Source: Umezawaea sp049997955 (GTDB taxonomy: Bacteria; Actinomycetota; Actinomycetes; Mycobacteriales; Pseudonocardiaceae). From it: DNA of 64,000 nucleotides. The DNA lies in the NCBI GenBank assembly GCA_049997955.1, contig JAEBDY010000006.1, positions 1 to 64,000 on the forward strand, given 5' to 3'. Below are positions 8,656 through 18,571 of the stretch, one piece after another. The number at the start of each line of letters is the position of its first letter. Within the stretch, counting starts at the first letter, position 1. The translations under genes and the position numbers were made by a program. Below the pieces are notes generated by a model. The model saw only the letters and a program-made list of their open reading frames with translations, was not told where the DNA came from and searched no databases.

Positions 8656-10227
8656 TCATGAGCACGTCGTCCCCGACGGTGGCAGTTTCAGGTTGATCAG
8701 GTAGTCGTTGCCCGCCGTGTCGACGCAGCGGTTGCCCTGCAGGTAGATCGTGTGCTGGTTGCCCTGGAACGTGACCAGGCCGCCCGCGAGCGCCTTGGCC
8801 AGGTTGACGCCCGCCTCGTACGGGGTCGCCGGGTCGCCCGTGGTGCTGACCACGAGGACCGGGGGGACGCCGTCGGCCTTCGGGACGTGCGGGGTGGCGG
8901 TCGGTGGGACCGGCCAGAACGCGCAGGAGTCCAGGGCTGCCGCGGCCGGGTTGCCGTCGTCCAGGAACGGGGCGGCTTCCTTGTACTTGCGGGCGATGTC
9001 GGCGAGGACCGCCTTGTCGGTTTGGCGGGGGTCGTCGACGCACTTGATCGCGGTGAAGGCGTCGGTGATGGAGCTGTACTTGCCCTGCTCGTCGCGGTCG
9101 TAGTACGTGTCGGCCAGCAGCATGAGGGTGTCGCCGCGGTTGTTCTTCAGCTCGGTGAGGCCCGCGTTGAGGGCGCTCCACAGCTGCTCCGAGTACATGG
9201 CCTGGATGGCGCCGGTGATGGCGTCGGTGTACGAGAGCTTGCGGTCGCCGACGTCGACCGGGCGCTGGACGAGCGGCAGGGTGAGGTCGCGGAACGCCGT
9301 GTTCGACTTCGCCGGGTCGGTGCCCAGCGAACAGTCCTGGCGGGCGGCGCACCACGCGCTGAACGCGGTGAACGCCTTCTGGAAACCGGCGCCCTGGGCG
9401 ACCAGGGAGTCCGCCTCGCTCTGGGTCGGGTCGACGGCGCCGTCCAGGACGAGGGCGCGGACGTTCGCGGGGAACGCCTCGGCGTACTCGGAGCCGATCC
9501 GGGTGCCGTAGGAGTAGCCGACGAAGCTGAGCTTGGCGTCGCCGAGCGCGGAGCGCATGACGTCCATGTCGCGGACGACGTCGCGGGTGCCGAGGTTCTC
9601 CAGGAAGTCGGGGCCGTTCCGCTCGGCGCACTTGTCCGCGTACGCCTTGTTCTCCGCCTCCGTCTCGGCGATGCCCGCCGGTGACGTGTCGACGTCGACG
9701 TCCAGCCGCTCGGTGTCGCGTTCGGCGTCGGTGAGGCAGCGGACGCTGGGTTCGCTGGCGCCGACGCCGCGCGGGTCGAAGCCGACGAAGTCGAAGCGGG
9801 CGCCGAGGTCGGTCTTGCCGACCTCCTTCGCCATCGACGCGGCGGCGGCCATGCCGGAGCCGCCGGGACCGCCGGGGTTGATCAGCAGGGAGCCGATGCG
9901 CTGCTCGGGCGAGGTGGCGCGCTGGCGGAGGAGGCCGATCCGGATGGTCCGGTCGGTCGGCTTCGCGTAGTCGAGCGGCACCTCGACGCGGGCGCACTCG
10001 ATGTTCGTCTTGTTCCGGTACGCCGCCTGGGTGGAGGCGGTCGTGGCGTACGGGGTGCAATCCTCCCACCCGACCGGCTGGCCGTAGAACCTCTCCAGAC
10101 CGGCGGGCACGACACCAGCCGGACCCCGCTGTTCGATCTCGGTTCCCGGGGTCGCTCTACCGGGCATGACCGTCGAGCAGGCGGCCAGGACCGGGAGGAC
10201 GAGGAACAGCAGCAGTTGGCGTCGCAC
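8656..10227 (-). CDS. Secreted alpha/beta-hydrolase exopeptidase, Hip1/CaeA-like
   Basis: A 523-residue lipoprotein: signal MRRQLLLFLVLPVLAACS with lipobox LAAC, then an alpha/beta-hydrolase of the tripeptidyl aminopeptidase group. It has the oxyanion segment NPGGPGGSG, nucleophile motif GYSYG (serine about residue 237), acid region TTGDPATPYE and histidine in GNQHTIY; paired cysteines suggest disulfides outside the cell. In M. tuberculosis the homologue Hip1/CaeA (Rv2224c) is a cell-envelope serine protease near glnA2 and panB, as here. I chose the second of two adjacent GTG codons because TACGAT (10239-10234) sits exactly 6 bp before it; the first GTG would add one residue. Confidence 0.85.
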   Translation of the reverse strand: MRRQLLLFLVLPVLAACSTVMPGRATPGTEIEQRGPAGVVPAGLERFYGQPVGWEDCTPYATTASTQAAYRNKTNIECARVEVPLDYAKPTDRTIRIGLLRQRATSPEQRIGSLLINPGGPGGSGMAAAASMAKEVGKTDLGARFDFVGFDPRGVGASEPSVRCLTDAERDTERLDVDVDTSPAGIAETEAENKAYADKCAERNGPDFLENLGTRDVVRDMDVMRSALGDAKLSFVGYSYGTRIGSEYAEAFPANVRALVLDGAVDPTQSEADSLVAQGAGFQKAFTAFSAWCAARQDCSLGTDPAKSNTAFRDLTLPLVQRPVDVGDRKLSYTDAITGAIQAMYSEQLWSALNAGLTELKNNRGDTLMLLADTYYDRDEQGKYSSITDAFTAIKCVDDPRQTDKAVLADIARKYKEAAPFLDDGNPAAAALDSCAFWPVPPTATPHVPKADGVPPVLVVSTTGDPATPYEAGVNLAKALAGGLVTFQGNQHTIYLQGNRCVDTAGNDYLINLKLPPSGTTCS

Positions 10228-10299
10228 CACTCGATCGTAGGTGTGACGCGTCGGCCACAACGCGCACCAGGGACGGGCGGTGTGGGAGAAGATGTGCGC

Positions 10300-12015
10300 A
10301 TGCCGCAGCTGCGCCTCGCCCTAGCCCAGGTCAACGCCACTGTCGGAGACCTCGCGGGCAACGCCGACCTGGTCGTCGACTGGACCCGCAAGGCCGCCGA
10401 GTCCGGCGCCCACCTCGTGGTGTTCCCCGAGATGGTGCTCACGGGGTACCCGGTGGAGGACCTCGCGCTGCGCGAGTCGTTCGCCATCGCCTCCAAGCAG
10501 GCGCTGGACGCGCTGGCGGGACGGCTGGCCGAGGCGGGCCTCGGCGGGATCGCCGCGTTCGTCGGCTACCTGGACCGCGACGAGCACGGCAAGCGCAACG
10601 CGGCGGCGGTGCTGCACGACGGCCGGGTCGTCGCCACGCAGAACAAGCACCACCTCCCCAACTACGGCGTGTTCGACGAACGCCGCTACTTCACGCCCGG
10701 CGACCGCCTGGAGGTCGTCCGACTGCACGGCCTGGAGATCGGTCTCGTCATCTGCGAGGACCTCTGGCAGGACGGCGGCCCGATCGCCGCGCTGGGCCGG
10801 GCGGGCGTGGACCTGGTCGTCTCACCGAACGCCTCCCCGTACGAGCGCAACAAGGACGACCTGCGGCTCCCGCTGGTAGCCCGCCGCGCCGCCGAGGCGG
10901 GCGCGCCGCTCGCCTACGTGAACCTCGTCGGCGGCCAGGACGAGCTGGTGTTCGACGGCGACACGATGGTGGTCGCGGCGGACGGCACCCTGATCACCCG
11001 CACGCAGCAGTTCACCGAGCACCTGACCGTGCTCGACCTCGACCTCCCCGGTGGCGCGCCCCGCACCGACGGTCTCGTCAACGGCTTCACCGTGACCCGC
11101 CGGACCCTGTCCGACGCCCCGCTGCCGAGCTACGAGCCGCTGCCCGTGCCGAAGACCGCGGAACCGCTGTCCAACGAGGCCGAGGTGTGGCACGCGCTGG
11201 TCGTCGGCCTCCGCGACTACGTCCTCAAGAACGGGTTCCGGTCGGTGGTGCTGGGCCTGTCCGGCGGCATCGACTCCGCCGTCGTCGCCGCGCTGGCCGT
11301 GGACGCCCTGGGCCCGGACGCCGTGCACGGCGTGTCGATGCCGTCGGTGTACTCGTCGGACCACTCGAAGTCCGACGCGGCGGAGATGGCCAGGCGCACC
11401 GGCCTGCGGTACACCGAGCAGCCGATCGCGGGCATGGTGGAGGTGTTCGTGGAGCAGCTGGGCCTCACGGACCTGGCCGAGGAGAACGTCCAGGCCCGCT
11501 GCCGCGGCGTGACGCTCATGGGCCTGTCGAACCAGCACGGCCACCTGGTGCTGGCGACCGGCAACAAGACCGAACTGGCGGTCGGCTACTCGACGATCTA
11601 CGGCGACGCGGTCGGCGGCTACGCCCCCATCAAGGACGTGTTGAAGACCCTGGTGTGGGACCTCGCGCGGTGGCGCAACGACGAGGCCGAGAAGCTCGGC
11701 GAGTACCCGCCCATCCCGGAGAACTCCATCACCAAGCCCCCGTCGGCCGAGCTGCGGCCCGGCCAGGTGGACAGCGACTCGCTGCCGGACTACGAGCTGC
11801 TCGACTCCGTGCTGGACGAGTACGTGGACGGCGACAAGGGCTACCACGACCTGCTGGCGGCGGGCTTCGACCACGACCTGATCGACCGCGTGCTGCGCAT
11901 GGTCGACAAGGCCGAGTACAAGCGCCGCCAGTACCCGCCGGGCACGAAGATCAGCGAGAAGGCCTTCGGCCGGGACCGCCGCCTGCCGATCACCAGCGGC
12001 TGGCGCGAGGGCTGA
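10300..12015 (+). CDS. nadE: Glutamine-dependent NAD+ synthetase
   Basis: Converts nicotinate adenine dinucleotide to NAD+, using ammonia released from glutamine; cytosolic, last step of NAD synthesis. The 571 residues comprise an N-terminal nitrilase-type glutaminase with catalytic Glu44 (FPEMVLTGY), Lys116 (NKHHLPNYG) and Cys152 (ICEDLWQDG), then a synthetase domain with P-loop SGGIDS starting at residue 321. This is the shorter form found in many bacteria, about 100 residues less than the mycobacterial enzyme. The ATG at 10300 is preceded by GGGAGAA and begins the conserved PQLRLALAQVN; the open frame extends upstream without homology. It is divergent from the exopeptidase gene. Confidence 0.95.
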   Translation: MPQLRLALAQVNATVGDLAGNADLVVDWTRKAAESGAHLVVFPEMVLTGYPVEDLALRESFAIASKQALDALAGRLAEAGLGGIAAFVGYLDRDEHGKRNAAAVLHDGRVVATQNKHHLPNYGVFDERRYFTPGDRLEVVRLHGLEIGLVICEDLWQDGGPIAALGRAGVDLVVSPNASPYERNKDDLRLPLVARRAAEAGAPLAYVNLVGGQDELVFDGDTMVVAADGTLITRTQQFTEHLTVLDLDLPGGAPRTDGLVNGFTVTRRTLSDAPLPSYEPLPVPKTAEPLSNEAEVWHALVVGLRDYVLKNGFRSVVLGLSGGIDSAVVAALAVDALGPDAVHGVSMPSVYSSDHSKSDAAEMARRTGLRYTEQPIAGMVEVFVEQLGLTDLAEENVQARCRGVTLMGLSNQHGHLVLATGNKTELAVGYSTIYGDAVGGYAPIKDVLKTLVWDLARWRNDEAEKLGEYPPIPENSITKPPSAELRPGQVDSDSLPDYELLDSVLDEYVDGDKGYHDLLAAGFDHDLIDRVLRMVDKAEYKRRQYPPGTKISEKAFGRDRRLPITSGWREG

Positions 12016-12151
12016 TCGGAACCGCGTGGACGTCGGCGTGATTTTCGCCTGAACAGGTATTTCGAGGGGCTCGAACCGCTCTGAACCGAATAGCCCCTCC
12101 GTACGTGTTGCAGGGGTATCCCGACGATCACTGCGAAGAGGTCCATCCGTC

Positions 12152-13891
12152 ATGACCGGCACTGGTGGCGCTATCCCCGAAGTTGCGACGAAGTTGATCC
12201 GGCCCACGCCGCCGAGCGATGGCCCCGGCCGGATCGGCACCCCGGTGACGCCCGCGGGCGACTGGGCTACCGGTCTCTTCAAGAAGCTGGCCCCGAGGCC
12301 GAGCGACCAGGAGCCCCTGCGGGTCGACGTGGCCGGTGGTGGCCCGGTCGGGCTCTCGTTCGCCTGCACGCTGCGGGCGATGATGGGCGACCAGGTCGTG
12401 GTGCGGGTGTTCGACCGCCGGTGGCGCAGGCAGGGCAACCGGGTGCTGTGGCTCGGGCTGGCCGAGGGCAACCACCGGCGCGAGCAGGTGGTGACGTTGC
12501 AGAGCAACGTCTGGTCGACGCTGCCCGAGGCGGTGCAGAAGAAGCTGTTCGTGGAGGGCCGGTTCGCGGAGATGTGGCCGCTCGGCCCGGATTCCCCCGG
12601 CGAGCGCGGACGGCCGCGGAACCTCAAGATCCGCTGGATCGAGGACTGCCTGCTGGACATGGCGCAGGACGTCTACGGGATCGAGCTGGTGCCGGAGCCG
12701 TACACGCCGCCCACCTCGTGGGGCGACACCCGGATCCTGGTGATCGCCGACGGCGCCAACTCGCCGACGCGGGAGAAGCTCAAGGACCACTTCGGCACGT
12801 CGGACCGGAACTTCTACTCGGTCAACGGCGAGCAGCTGGTCGAGACGGTGCTCGGGATCCGGGTGAAGGGCAACTTCCCCGACGAGTTCACGGTTCCGCT
12901 GACGGTGAGCCAGAACCGGTTCCTGTTCAACTCGCTGGGCGGCGGGTTCATCAACATGCGGCTGACCGCCGAAGAGGCGTCGGAGATCGTCGCGATCGGC
13001 GAGAACAGCCCGGTCGAGTGCATCAGCCGCTACCGGTGCATGATGCTGCCGCGCGGCGACCGGTTCGTCTGCGACCGGCACCGGGCCATCTTCAAGCCGT
13101 CCATCGACCGGCTGTCGTTCCTGTGGCCGCGCATCCTGGACGGCGCCCGCTTCTTCGGCGCGGGCCCGCAGGACATCCTGGGCATCACCATGTTCCGGCT
13201 GAGCATGACGCAGAACTCCCGGTTCACGGCGCAGCTGAACTCGAAGACGTTCGGCTTCCTGATCGGCGACGCGGCGAACTCGCTGCACTTCTGGCCCGGC
13301 CGCGGCCTCAACACCGGGGTGAAGAGCGCGCTGTCGCTGGCGGGCACGCTGCGGTCGCGCTGGCAGGGCAGGCAGCTGCGCTCGTCGGACTTCTCCGCGC
13401 ACGAGGGCCTGATGCAGCAGCTCCAGTACCGCGAGAAGGCCCGCGCGTGGACCACGATGGTCATGCCGCAGGACGACGGGATGCCGCGCGGCATCGAGGA
13501 GCGGATCCGCGACGGCCTGGTGGCCACCACCGACCGGCAGGCGTTGACCAACGAGCTGTGGTCGCGCATGCGCACCATCAAGGACCGCCTCGGCAGCCGG
13601 ATGGGGCACATGCCCGCCGACGACTGGTACCTGAGCCGGATCAACGGGTTGCAGACCAAGACGTTGCAGGTGCTCGTGGAGACCGGTTCGTGGATCACCC
13701 GCGAGATCGGCGGCGACGAGATCTCCGTCGACGTCGAGTTCCCGGTGCTCGACGCCCCGTCCGTGGTCGCCGAGCCCGTGCCCGCTGCCCCGTCGCGGCC
13801 GGTGATGATGCAGGTCGACGCCGAGCAGACGGTGCTGAAGCCGATGCGGGACGTGATCGGCGCGCGGCCGGGTGCGGCGCTGAAGCCGTGA
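12152..13891 (+). CDS. FAD-dependent oxidoreductase/monooxygenase
   Basis: A 579-residue flavoprotein with a dinucleotide-binding motif VDVAGGGPVGLSFA near residue 70 and a second FAD motif GFLIGDAANSLHFWPGRGLN typical of aromatic-hydroxylase-like enzymes (GD near the ribityl chain). The first 65 residues and the proline/valine-rich last 70 look unstructured. No signal peptide. It stands alone between nadE and lysX with a 136-bp upstream region and a GAAGAGG ribosome-binding site, so no pathway can be read from context. The arrangement resembles the MICAL-like group of actinobacterial FAD proteins, but the substrate is unknown. Confidence 0.75.
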   Translation: MTGTGGAIPEVATKLIRPTPPSDGPGRIGTPVTPAGDWATGLFKKLAPRPSDQEPLRVDVAGGGPVGLSFACTLRAMMGDQVVVRVFDRRWRRQGNRVLWLGLAEGNHRREQVVTLQSNVWSTLPEAVQKKLFVEGRFAEMWPLGPDSPGERGRPRNLKIRWIEDCLLDMAQDVYGIELVPEPYTPPTSWGDTRILVIADGANSPTREKLKDHFGTSDRNFYSVNGEQLVETVLGIRVKGNFPDEFTVPLTVSQNRFLFNSLGGGFINMRLTAEEASEIVAIGENSPVECISRYRCMMLPRGDRFVCDRHRAIFKPSIDRLSFLWPRILDGARFFGAGPQDILGITMFRLSMTQNSRFTAQLNSKTFGFLIGDAANSLHFWPGRGLNTGVKSALSLAGTLRSRWQGRQLRSSDFSAHEGLMQQLQYREKARAWTTMVMPQDDGMPRGIEERIRDGLVATTDRQALTNELWSRMRTIKDRLGSRMGHMPADDWYLSRINGLQTKTLQVLVETGSWITREIGGDEISVDVEFPVLDAPSVVAEPVPAAPSRPVMMQVDAEQTVLKPMRDVIGARPGAALKP

Positions 13892-13897
13892 CGCGGG

Positions 13898-16800
13898 CTA
13901 CCGGGGCCTGACGAAGGGGAAGAGGACGCTCTGCCGGATCGTGGTGCCGGTCAACATCATCAGCACCCGGTCCACCCCCATTCCCAGGCCGCCGGTCGGT
14001 GGCATGCCGTGTTCGAGGGCGCGCAGGAAGTCCTCGTCGAGCTCCATCGCCTCGACGTCGCCGCTGGCCGCCTTGAGCGACTGCGCTTCCAGCCGCCTGC
14101 GCTGCTCCAGCGGGTCGGTCAGCTCCGAGTAGGCGGTGCCGATCTCCGCGCCGAAGGCGACCAGGTCCCACCGCTCCGCCAGCCGGGGGTCGTCGCGGTG
14201 CTGGCGGGTCAGCGGTGACACCGAGGTCGGGAAGTCGGTGTAGAAGGTCGGCTCGACGGTGGTGGCCTCGACGAGTTCGTCGTACGCCTCCTGGAGCAGC
14301 GTGCCGTGGTCGGCTTCCTCGGGCACGGCGATGCCGCGCGCGGTGAGCAGCGACCGCAGGTGCTCCGCGGAGGTGGCGGGCGTGACCTCCTCGCCCAGGG
14401 CGCGGGACACGGCGGCGTGGACGGGCACGATCGGCCAGTCGCCGGAGATGTCGAACTCCGACCCGTCCGGCCGGACGGCGATCTGCTTGCCGTGGGCCGC
14501 GAGGGCGCAGTGCTGCACCAGTTCCCGGACCAGGTGCAGCATCGTGGTGTAGTCGGCGTACGCCTGGTACGCCTCCAGCATCGTGAACTCCGGGTTGTGC
14601 GTGGCGTCCGCGCCCTCGTTGCGGAAGTTGCGGTTCAACTCGAACACCCGGTCCACCCCGGCGACGCACAGCCGCTTCAGGTACAGCTCCGGCGCGATCC
14701 GCAGGTACATCCGCATGTCGTAGGCGTTGATGTGCGTGACGAACGGCCGGGCGTTCGCGCCGCCGTGCACCGCCTGCAGCATCGGGGTCTCGACTTCGAG
14801 GTACGTGCGCTCGTGCAGGAACTCGCGGATGCCGCGCACGACGTCGCTGCGCACCCGGAGCAGGTGCGCGGAGTCCTGGTTCACCATCAGGTCGAGGTAC
14901 CGCTGCCGCACCCTGGTCTCCGGGTCGGCGAGCCCTTTCCGCTTGTCCGGCAACGGGTGCAGGCACTTCGCGGTGATGGTCCACCGGTCGACGAGCACGG
15001 ACAGCTCACCCCGGCGGGACGTGATCACCTCGCCGTGCACGCCGACGTGGTCGCCGAGGTCCACTGTGGACTTCCACGACCGGAGGCCCTCCTCCCCCAA
15101 CCGGTCCAGCGCCAGCATCACCTGGAGTTCGCCGCTGAAGTCCCGCAGCCGCGCGAAGCACAGCCCGCCGACCTCGCGCACCGCGATCACCCGTCCGGTG
15201 ACCGTGACCAGCTCACCGGTGTGCCGGTCGGGGGCCAGTCCGTCGAACCGCTCGCGCACCCCGGACAGCTGGCCGTCACGGGCGAACCCGACGGGGTACG
15301 GGTCCACGCCCGCCGCGCGCATCCGGTCCACCTTCGCGATCCGCACCCGCACCTGTTCGGGGCGACGGCCGGGCTTGAGCACGACCTGCGCCGCGCTCGC
15401 CTCGATCTCGGCGACGTAGGTGGCGAACCGCACGGCCTCCGGGTCGTCGTGGTCGTCCTGGAGCACGCGGTCCGAGCCGCGCTTGAGCAGCGACCCCAGG
15501 CTCGGCACGAACCCCTCGGCGATGCCTGCGGCGATGCTCACCCGCGGCAGGGCCCTGGTCTTGGAGTAGCAGAGGTACCGCGGCATCCACTCCGGCCCGT
15601 ACTTCGCGTTCGAGCGGTACAGCGACTCCAGCTGGGCGAACCGGGAGGCGATGCTCAACACCTTGCGCCACGCCCGCAGCACCGGCCCGGCGCCGATCTT
15701 CTCGCCCTCCTCGAACACCGCCCGGAACATCGCGAAGTTCAACGAGATCCGCTGCACGCCGAGCCGTCCGCTGGCCTCCACCAGTTCGGCGACCATGTAC
15801 TCGTTGAGCCCGTTCTCGGCCCCGCGGTCGCGGCGCATCAGGTCCAGCGAGACCCCGCGCCGCCCCCACGGCACGAACGACAGCAACCCGCGCAGCGCTC
15901 CGGCGGCGTCGTAGGCCTCGACCATCACGCACCGACCGTCGGCGGGGTCGCCGAGCCGCCCGAGCGCCATGGAGAACCCGCGTTCGGTCTCGGCCCCGCG
16001 CCACCGCTCGGCCAGCGACAGGATCGACCCCATCTCGAACGCCGGGATCTCCGAGTGCCGCCGCACCCGAGTCGTGTAGCCGGCACGGGAGATCCGGCTC
16101 ACGGCCTGCCGCACGGCCCGGCGCTCGGGCCCGGCCAACGTGAACTCGCGGACGTCCAGCACGGCCTCGTCGCCGATCTCCAACGCCTTCAGGCCCGCCT
16201 CGGTGTACACCCGCGCACCGCGCTCGGAGGCGCCGAGCACGCCGGGGCGCCAGCCGAACTCCCTCGCCTCTGCCAGCCACGCCCGCACGGCGAGGGGCCA
16301 CGCCTCCTCGTCCCCGACGGGATCGCCGCTGGCCAGCGTCGTCCCGCCGAGCACCCGGTAGGTCAGCGCCGCACGCCCGTTCTCGGCGAACACCACGCTC
16401 TTGTCCCGGCGGGTCGCGAAGTACCCCAGCGAGTCCGGCTCGCCGTGCGCGGCGAGCAGCCTGCGCACGGCGAGCTCCTCGGTGTCGTTCAGCCACCGGG
16501 ACGACCGCTCGCCGCGGAAGAACACGTACATCGCGTAGACGGCGACCAGCGCCCCCGCGACACCGAGCACGACGCTCAGCCACTGCGGGCCCTCGCCCAC
16601 GTCGAGCCTGCGCAGCGGCAGCACCTCGCCGGTGACCTGGTTGGCCGACCAGAGGAACTTCTCGCCCATGTCGACGAGGCTGCCGGGGAAGACCTCGGTC
16701 AGGCCCCAGCCGACCAGGCACAGCAGCACCATGCCGCCGACGAACCGGCCGACCGCCTGCAGCCACGCGCCGGGTGCGAGCCGGGCCGGGAACGCCGGGC

Positions 16801-17209
16801 GGGCGATCCAGAGGAAGCCGACGATGACCAGCGAGGCGGCGACCCCGCCGCCGTAGAACAGCCAGAGCCGCGACCAGGACACGCCCTCCTCGGCCACCGA
16901 CTCCGGGTCGAGGGCGAAGAGGACGAGCACGAGCGACACCAGCAGCAGGCCCAGCGCCTCGAACACGAACAGCGTCCACAGCGCGGCGCGCTTGCGCCTG
17001 CGCAACGCCGCGCCGAGCACCACGAAGACCAGGACGATGAAGAGGTTCGCGTCGACCGGCAGGCCCAACCAGTACCCTGCCCCGCGGATGATCCCGGCGA
17101 CCGCGCTGTCCTCGGGGACGACCAGCAGGACCAGGGAGCCCAATGCGGCGAGTTGGACGACGGTGGCGACCGTTCCGGCGATGCGCCACTTCCACTTCGG
17201 CACGGGCAC
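13898..17209 (-). CDS. lysX: LysX: lysyl-phosphatidylglycerol synthase fused to lysyl-tRNA synthetase
   Basis: A 1103-residue fusion that charges tRNA with lysine and transfers lysine to phosphatidylglycerol, making the membrane more positive and more resistant to cationic peptides. Residues 1-200 hold about six membrane helices. Residues about 220-540 are the DUF2156/MprF transferase domain (ends near NAKYGPEWMPRYLCY). Residues about 610-720 are an OB-fold, and the rest is a class II lysyl-tRNA synthetase with motif 2 FRNEGADATHNPEFTMLE and motif 3 GLGMGVDRVLMM. Same architecture as Rv1640c. The GTG at 17209 follows GGAGA. The 3' end lies 6 bp from the convergent FAD gene. Confidence 0.95.
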   Translation of the reverse strand: MPVPKWKWRIAGTVATVVQLAALGSLVLLVVPEDSAVAGIIRGAGYWLGLPVDANLFIVLVFVVLGAALRRRKRAALWTLFVFEALGLLLVSLVLVLFALDPESVAEEGVSWSRLWLFYGGGVAASLVIVGFLWIARPAFPARLAPGAWLQAVGRFVGGMVLLCLVGWGLTEVFPGSLVDMGEKFLWSANQVTGEVLPLRRLDVGEGPQWLSVVLGVAGALVAVYAMYVFFRGERSSRWLNDTEELAVRRLLAAHGEPDSLGYFATRRDKSVVFAENGRAALTYRVLGGTTLASGDPVGDEEAWPLAVRAWLAEAREFGWRPGVLGASERGARVYTEAGLKALEIGDEAVLDVREFTLAGPERRAVRQAVSRISRAGYTTRVRRHSEIPAFEMGSILSLAERWRGAETERGFSMALGRLGDPADGRCVMVEAYDAAGALRGLLSFVPWGRRGVSLDLMRRDRGAENGLNEYMVAELVEASGRLGVQRISLNFAMFRAVFEEGEKIGAGPVLRAWRKVLSIASRFAQLESLYRSNAKYGPEWMPRYLCYSKTRALPRVSIAAGIAEGFVPSLGSLLKRGSDRVLQDDHDDPEAVRFATYVAEIEASAAQVVLKPGRRPEQVRVRIAKVDRMRAAGVDPYPVGFARDGQLSGVRERFDGLAPDRHTGELVTVTGRVIAVREVGGLCFARLRDFSGELQVMLALDRLGEEGLRSWKSTVDLGDHVGVHGEVITSRRGELSVLVDRWTITAKCLHPLPDKRKGLADPETRVRQRYLDLMVNQDSAHLLRVRSDVVRGIREFLHERTYLEVETPMLQAVHGGANARPFVTHINAYDMRMYLRIAPELYLKRLCVAGVDRVFELNRNFRNEGADATHNPEFTMLEAYQAYADYTTMLHLVRELVQHCALAAHGKQIAVRPDGSEFDISGDWPIVPVHAAVSRALGEEVTPATSAEHLRSLLTARGIAVPEEADHGTLLQEAYDELVEATTVEPTFYTDFPTSVSPLTRQHRDDPRLAERWDLVAFGAEIGTAYSELTDPLEQRRRLEAQSLKAASGDVEAMELDEDFLRALEHGMPPTGGLGMGVDRVLMMLTGTTIRQSVLFPFVRPR

Positions 17210-17244
17210 AACGTCTCCACAGGCTCGTAGGTGACTCTGAACAG

Positions 17245-18084
17245 GTGCGGACCACGATCACCACCGAAGCCGGAGGGGTGCACGCCACCTCGACCGGGCG
17301 CGCGGGCGACCCGGTCGTCGTGCTCAGCTCCGGGCTCGGCGGCGCCTGGTTCGACTGGAGTGCCACGGTAGCCCTGCTGGGCGATCACGCGCGGGTGATC
17401 GCGTTCGATCGCCCCGGAACTGGCGACAGCGCGCCCACCTCGGCGGACCCGACGCTGGACCGCGAGGTCGCGGTGCTGGGGGCGGTGCTCGGCGACGCTC
17501 CGACCGCGGTGTTCGTGGGCCACTCGATGGCGACCGTGCACGTGGAGGCGTTCGCCCGGCTGCACCCGGATCGGGTGATCGGTCTCGTGCTGCTCGACCC
17601 CGACCCGGAGTCGCCGGGAGCCGGGCGGCCGTTCGACCTGTCCGCGCTGGTCGCGCACTGGCTGCTCAAGCTCGTGCCGCACGGTGCGGGTGAGGCGTTC
17701 GTGCGCAGGCACGGCCACCTGCTGCGGCGCTGGGCGATCGAGGGCTCGACGCTCGCGAAGCGAGACCCGGCGCCGGAAGCCCTGGTCAGGGACGTCTACC
17801 GGCGGCCGCACGTGGCGAAGGCCGTGCTCGCCGAACTCGCGGCCTACCCCGACCAGGTGGCCGACCTGGAGCGGCTGCGGGTCACCCACCCGCTGCCCGA
17901 GGTGCCGTTCCACGTGCTCACCGCGGGTCGCAGGGTGTGGCCGGAGCACGCGGCGCTCGCCCGGCTCGTGCCGTGGGGCCGCAACGTGCTGGTGCCCGGC
18001 AGCAGGCACATGATCCCGGTCGACCGGCCGGACGCCGTGGTGATGGCCGTCCGGGACGTCCTCAGGGCGTCACACGCCGCTTGA
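17245..18084 (+). CDS. Alpha/beta-hydrolase
   Basis: A 279-residue cytosolic hydrolase. It shows SSGLGG (oxyanion loop), FDRPGTGDS, the nucleophile motif VGHSMA (serine about residue 96) and a C-terminal histidine in GSRHMIPVDRP. The GTG at 17245 is chosen because conserved sequence begins there (RTTITTEAGGVHATSTG); the longer frame is a shadow of lysX on the other strand. It is divergent from lysX with only 35 bp between starts, and its last 23 bp overlap the convergent VOC gene. The substrate is unknown; it may be an esterase or a haloalkane-dehalogenase-like enzyme. Confidence 0.8.
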   Translation: MRTTITTEAGGVHATSTGRAGDPVVVLSSGLGGAWFDWSATVALLGDHARVIAFDRPGTGDSAPTSADPTLDREVAVLGAVLGDAPTAVFVGHSMATVHVEAFARLHPDRVIGLVLLDPDPESPGAGRPFDLSALVAHWLLKLVPHGAGEAFVRRHGHLLRRWAIEGSTLAKRDPAPEALVRDVYRRPHVAKAVLAELAAYPDQVADLERLRVTHPLPEVPFHVLTAGRRVWPEHAALARLVPWGRNVLVPGSRHMIPVDRPDAVVMAVRDVLRASHAA

Positions 18085-18433
18085 GCAGGCAGAACTCGTT
18101 GCCCTCCGGGTCGGCGAGCACGTGCCAGCGCACGCCCGACTGGCCGATGTCGATCTCCTTCGCGCCCAGCGCGAGCAGCCGTTCCAGCTCGGAGGACTGG
18201 TCGCGGTCGGTGGCGTTCACGTCCAGGTGCAGGCGGAGCTTCTGCTTCTTGGGCTCGTCGGAGCGGCTCAGGACCAGCGTGATGCGGTCCTCCGGCGCCT
18301 GGTCGGCCCGGCCGATCTCGATGCCGTCGGAGTCCCGGTCCAGGACCTGGTAACCGAGCACACCGCACCAGAAGTCGGCCAGCTTCTCCGGATCGGCGCA
18401 GTCGAGGACGAGTTCGGTGATGCGACAGGCCAT
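18062..18433 (-). CDS. VOC-family (glyoxalase/bleomycin resistance-like) protein
   Basis: A 123-residue protein with two beta-alpha-beta-beta-beta halves of the vicinal-oxygen-chelate fold (RITELVLDCADPEKLADFWCGVLGY and WHVLADPEGNEFCLL). Members bind a metal and act as isomerases, dioxygenases or drug-binding proteins. The ATG at 18433 is preceded by GAGGGGGG. The 3' end overlaps the convergent hydrolase by 23 bp. No context indicates the ligand. Confidence 0.85.
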   Translation of the reverse strand: MACRITELVLDCADPEKLADFWCGVLGYQVLDRDSDGIEIGRADQAPEDRITLVLSRSDEPKKQKLRLHLDVNATDRDQSSELERLLALGAKEIDIGQSGVRWHVLADPEGNEFCLLKRRVTP

Positions 18434-18571
18434 GGACCCCCCTCAAGTGGTGTGAGGCTACTCGCACACCCTGCCGCGAAGAGCACTCCGGTGTCACGCT
18501 GGACCGCGTAACCGTGCAAACAGACCCGGGGACCCGCAACGAAGCGGGCGTCGAGGGAAGGACGGTCCACC

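Noticed and set aside
14306..17230. 974-codon plus-strand open frame
   Set aside because: It lies opposite lysX, is rich in His, Pro, Arg and Gly, and has no family features; a GC-bias shadow.
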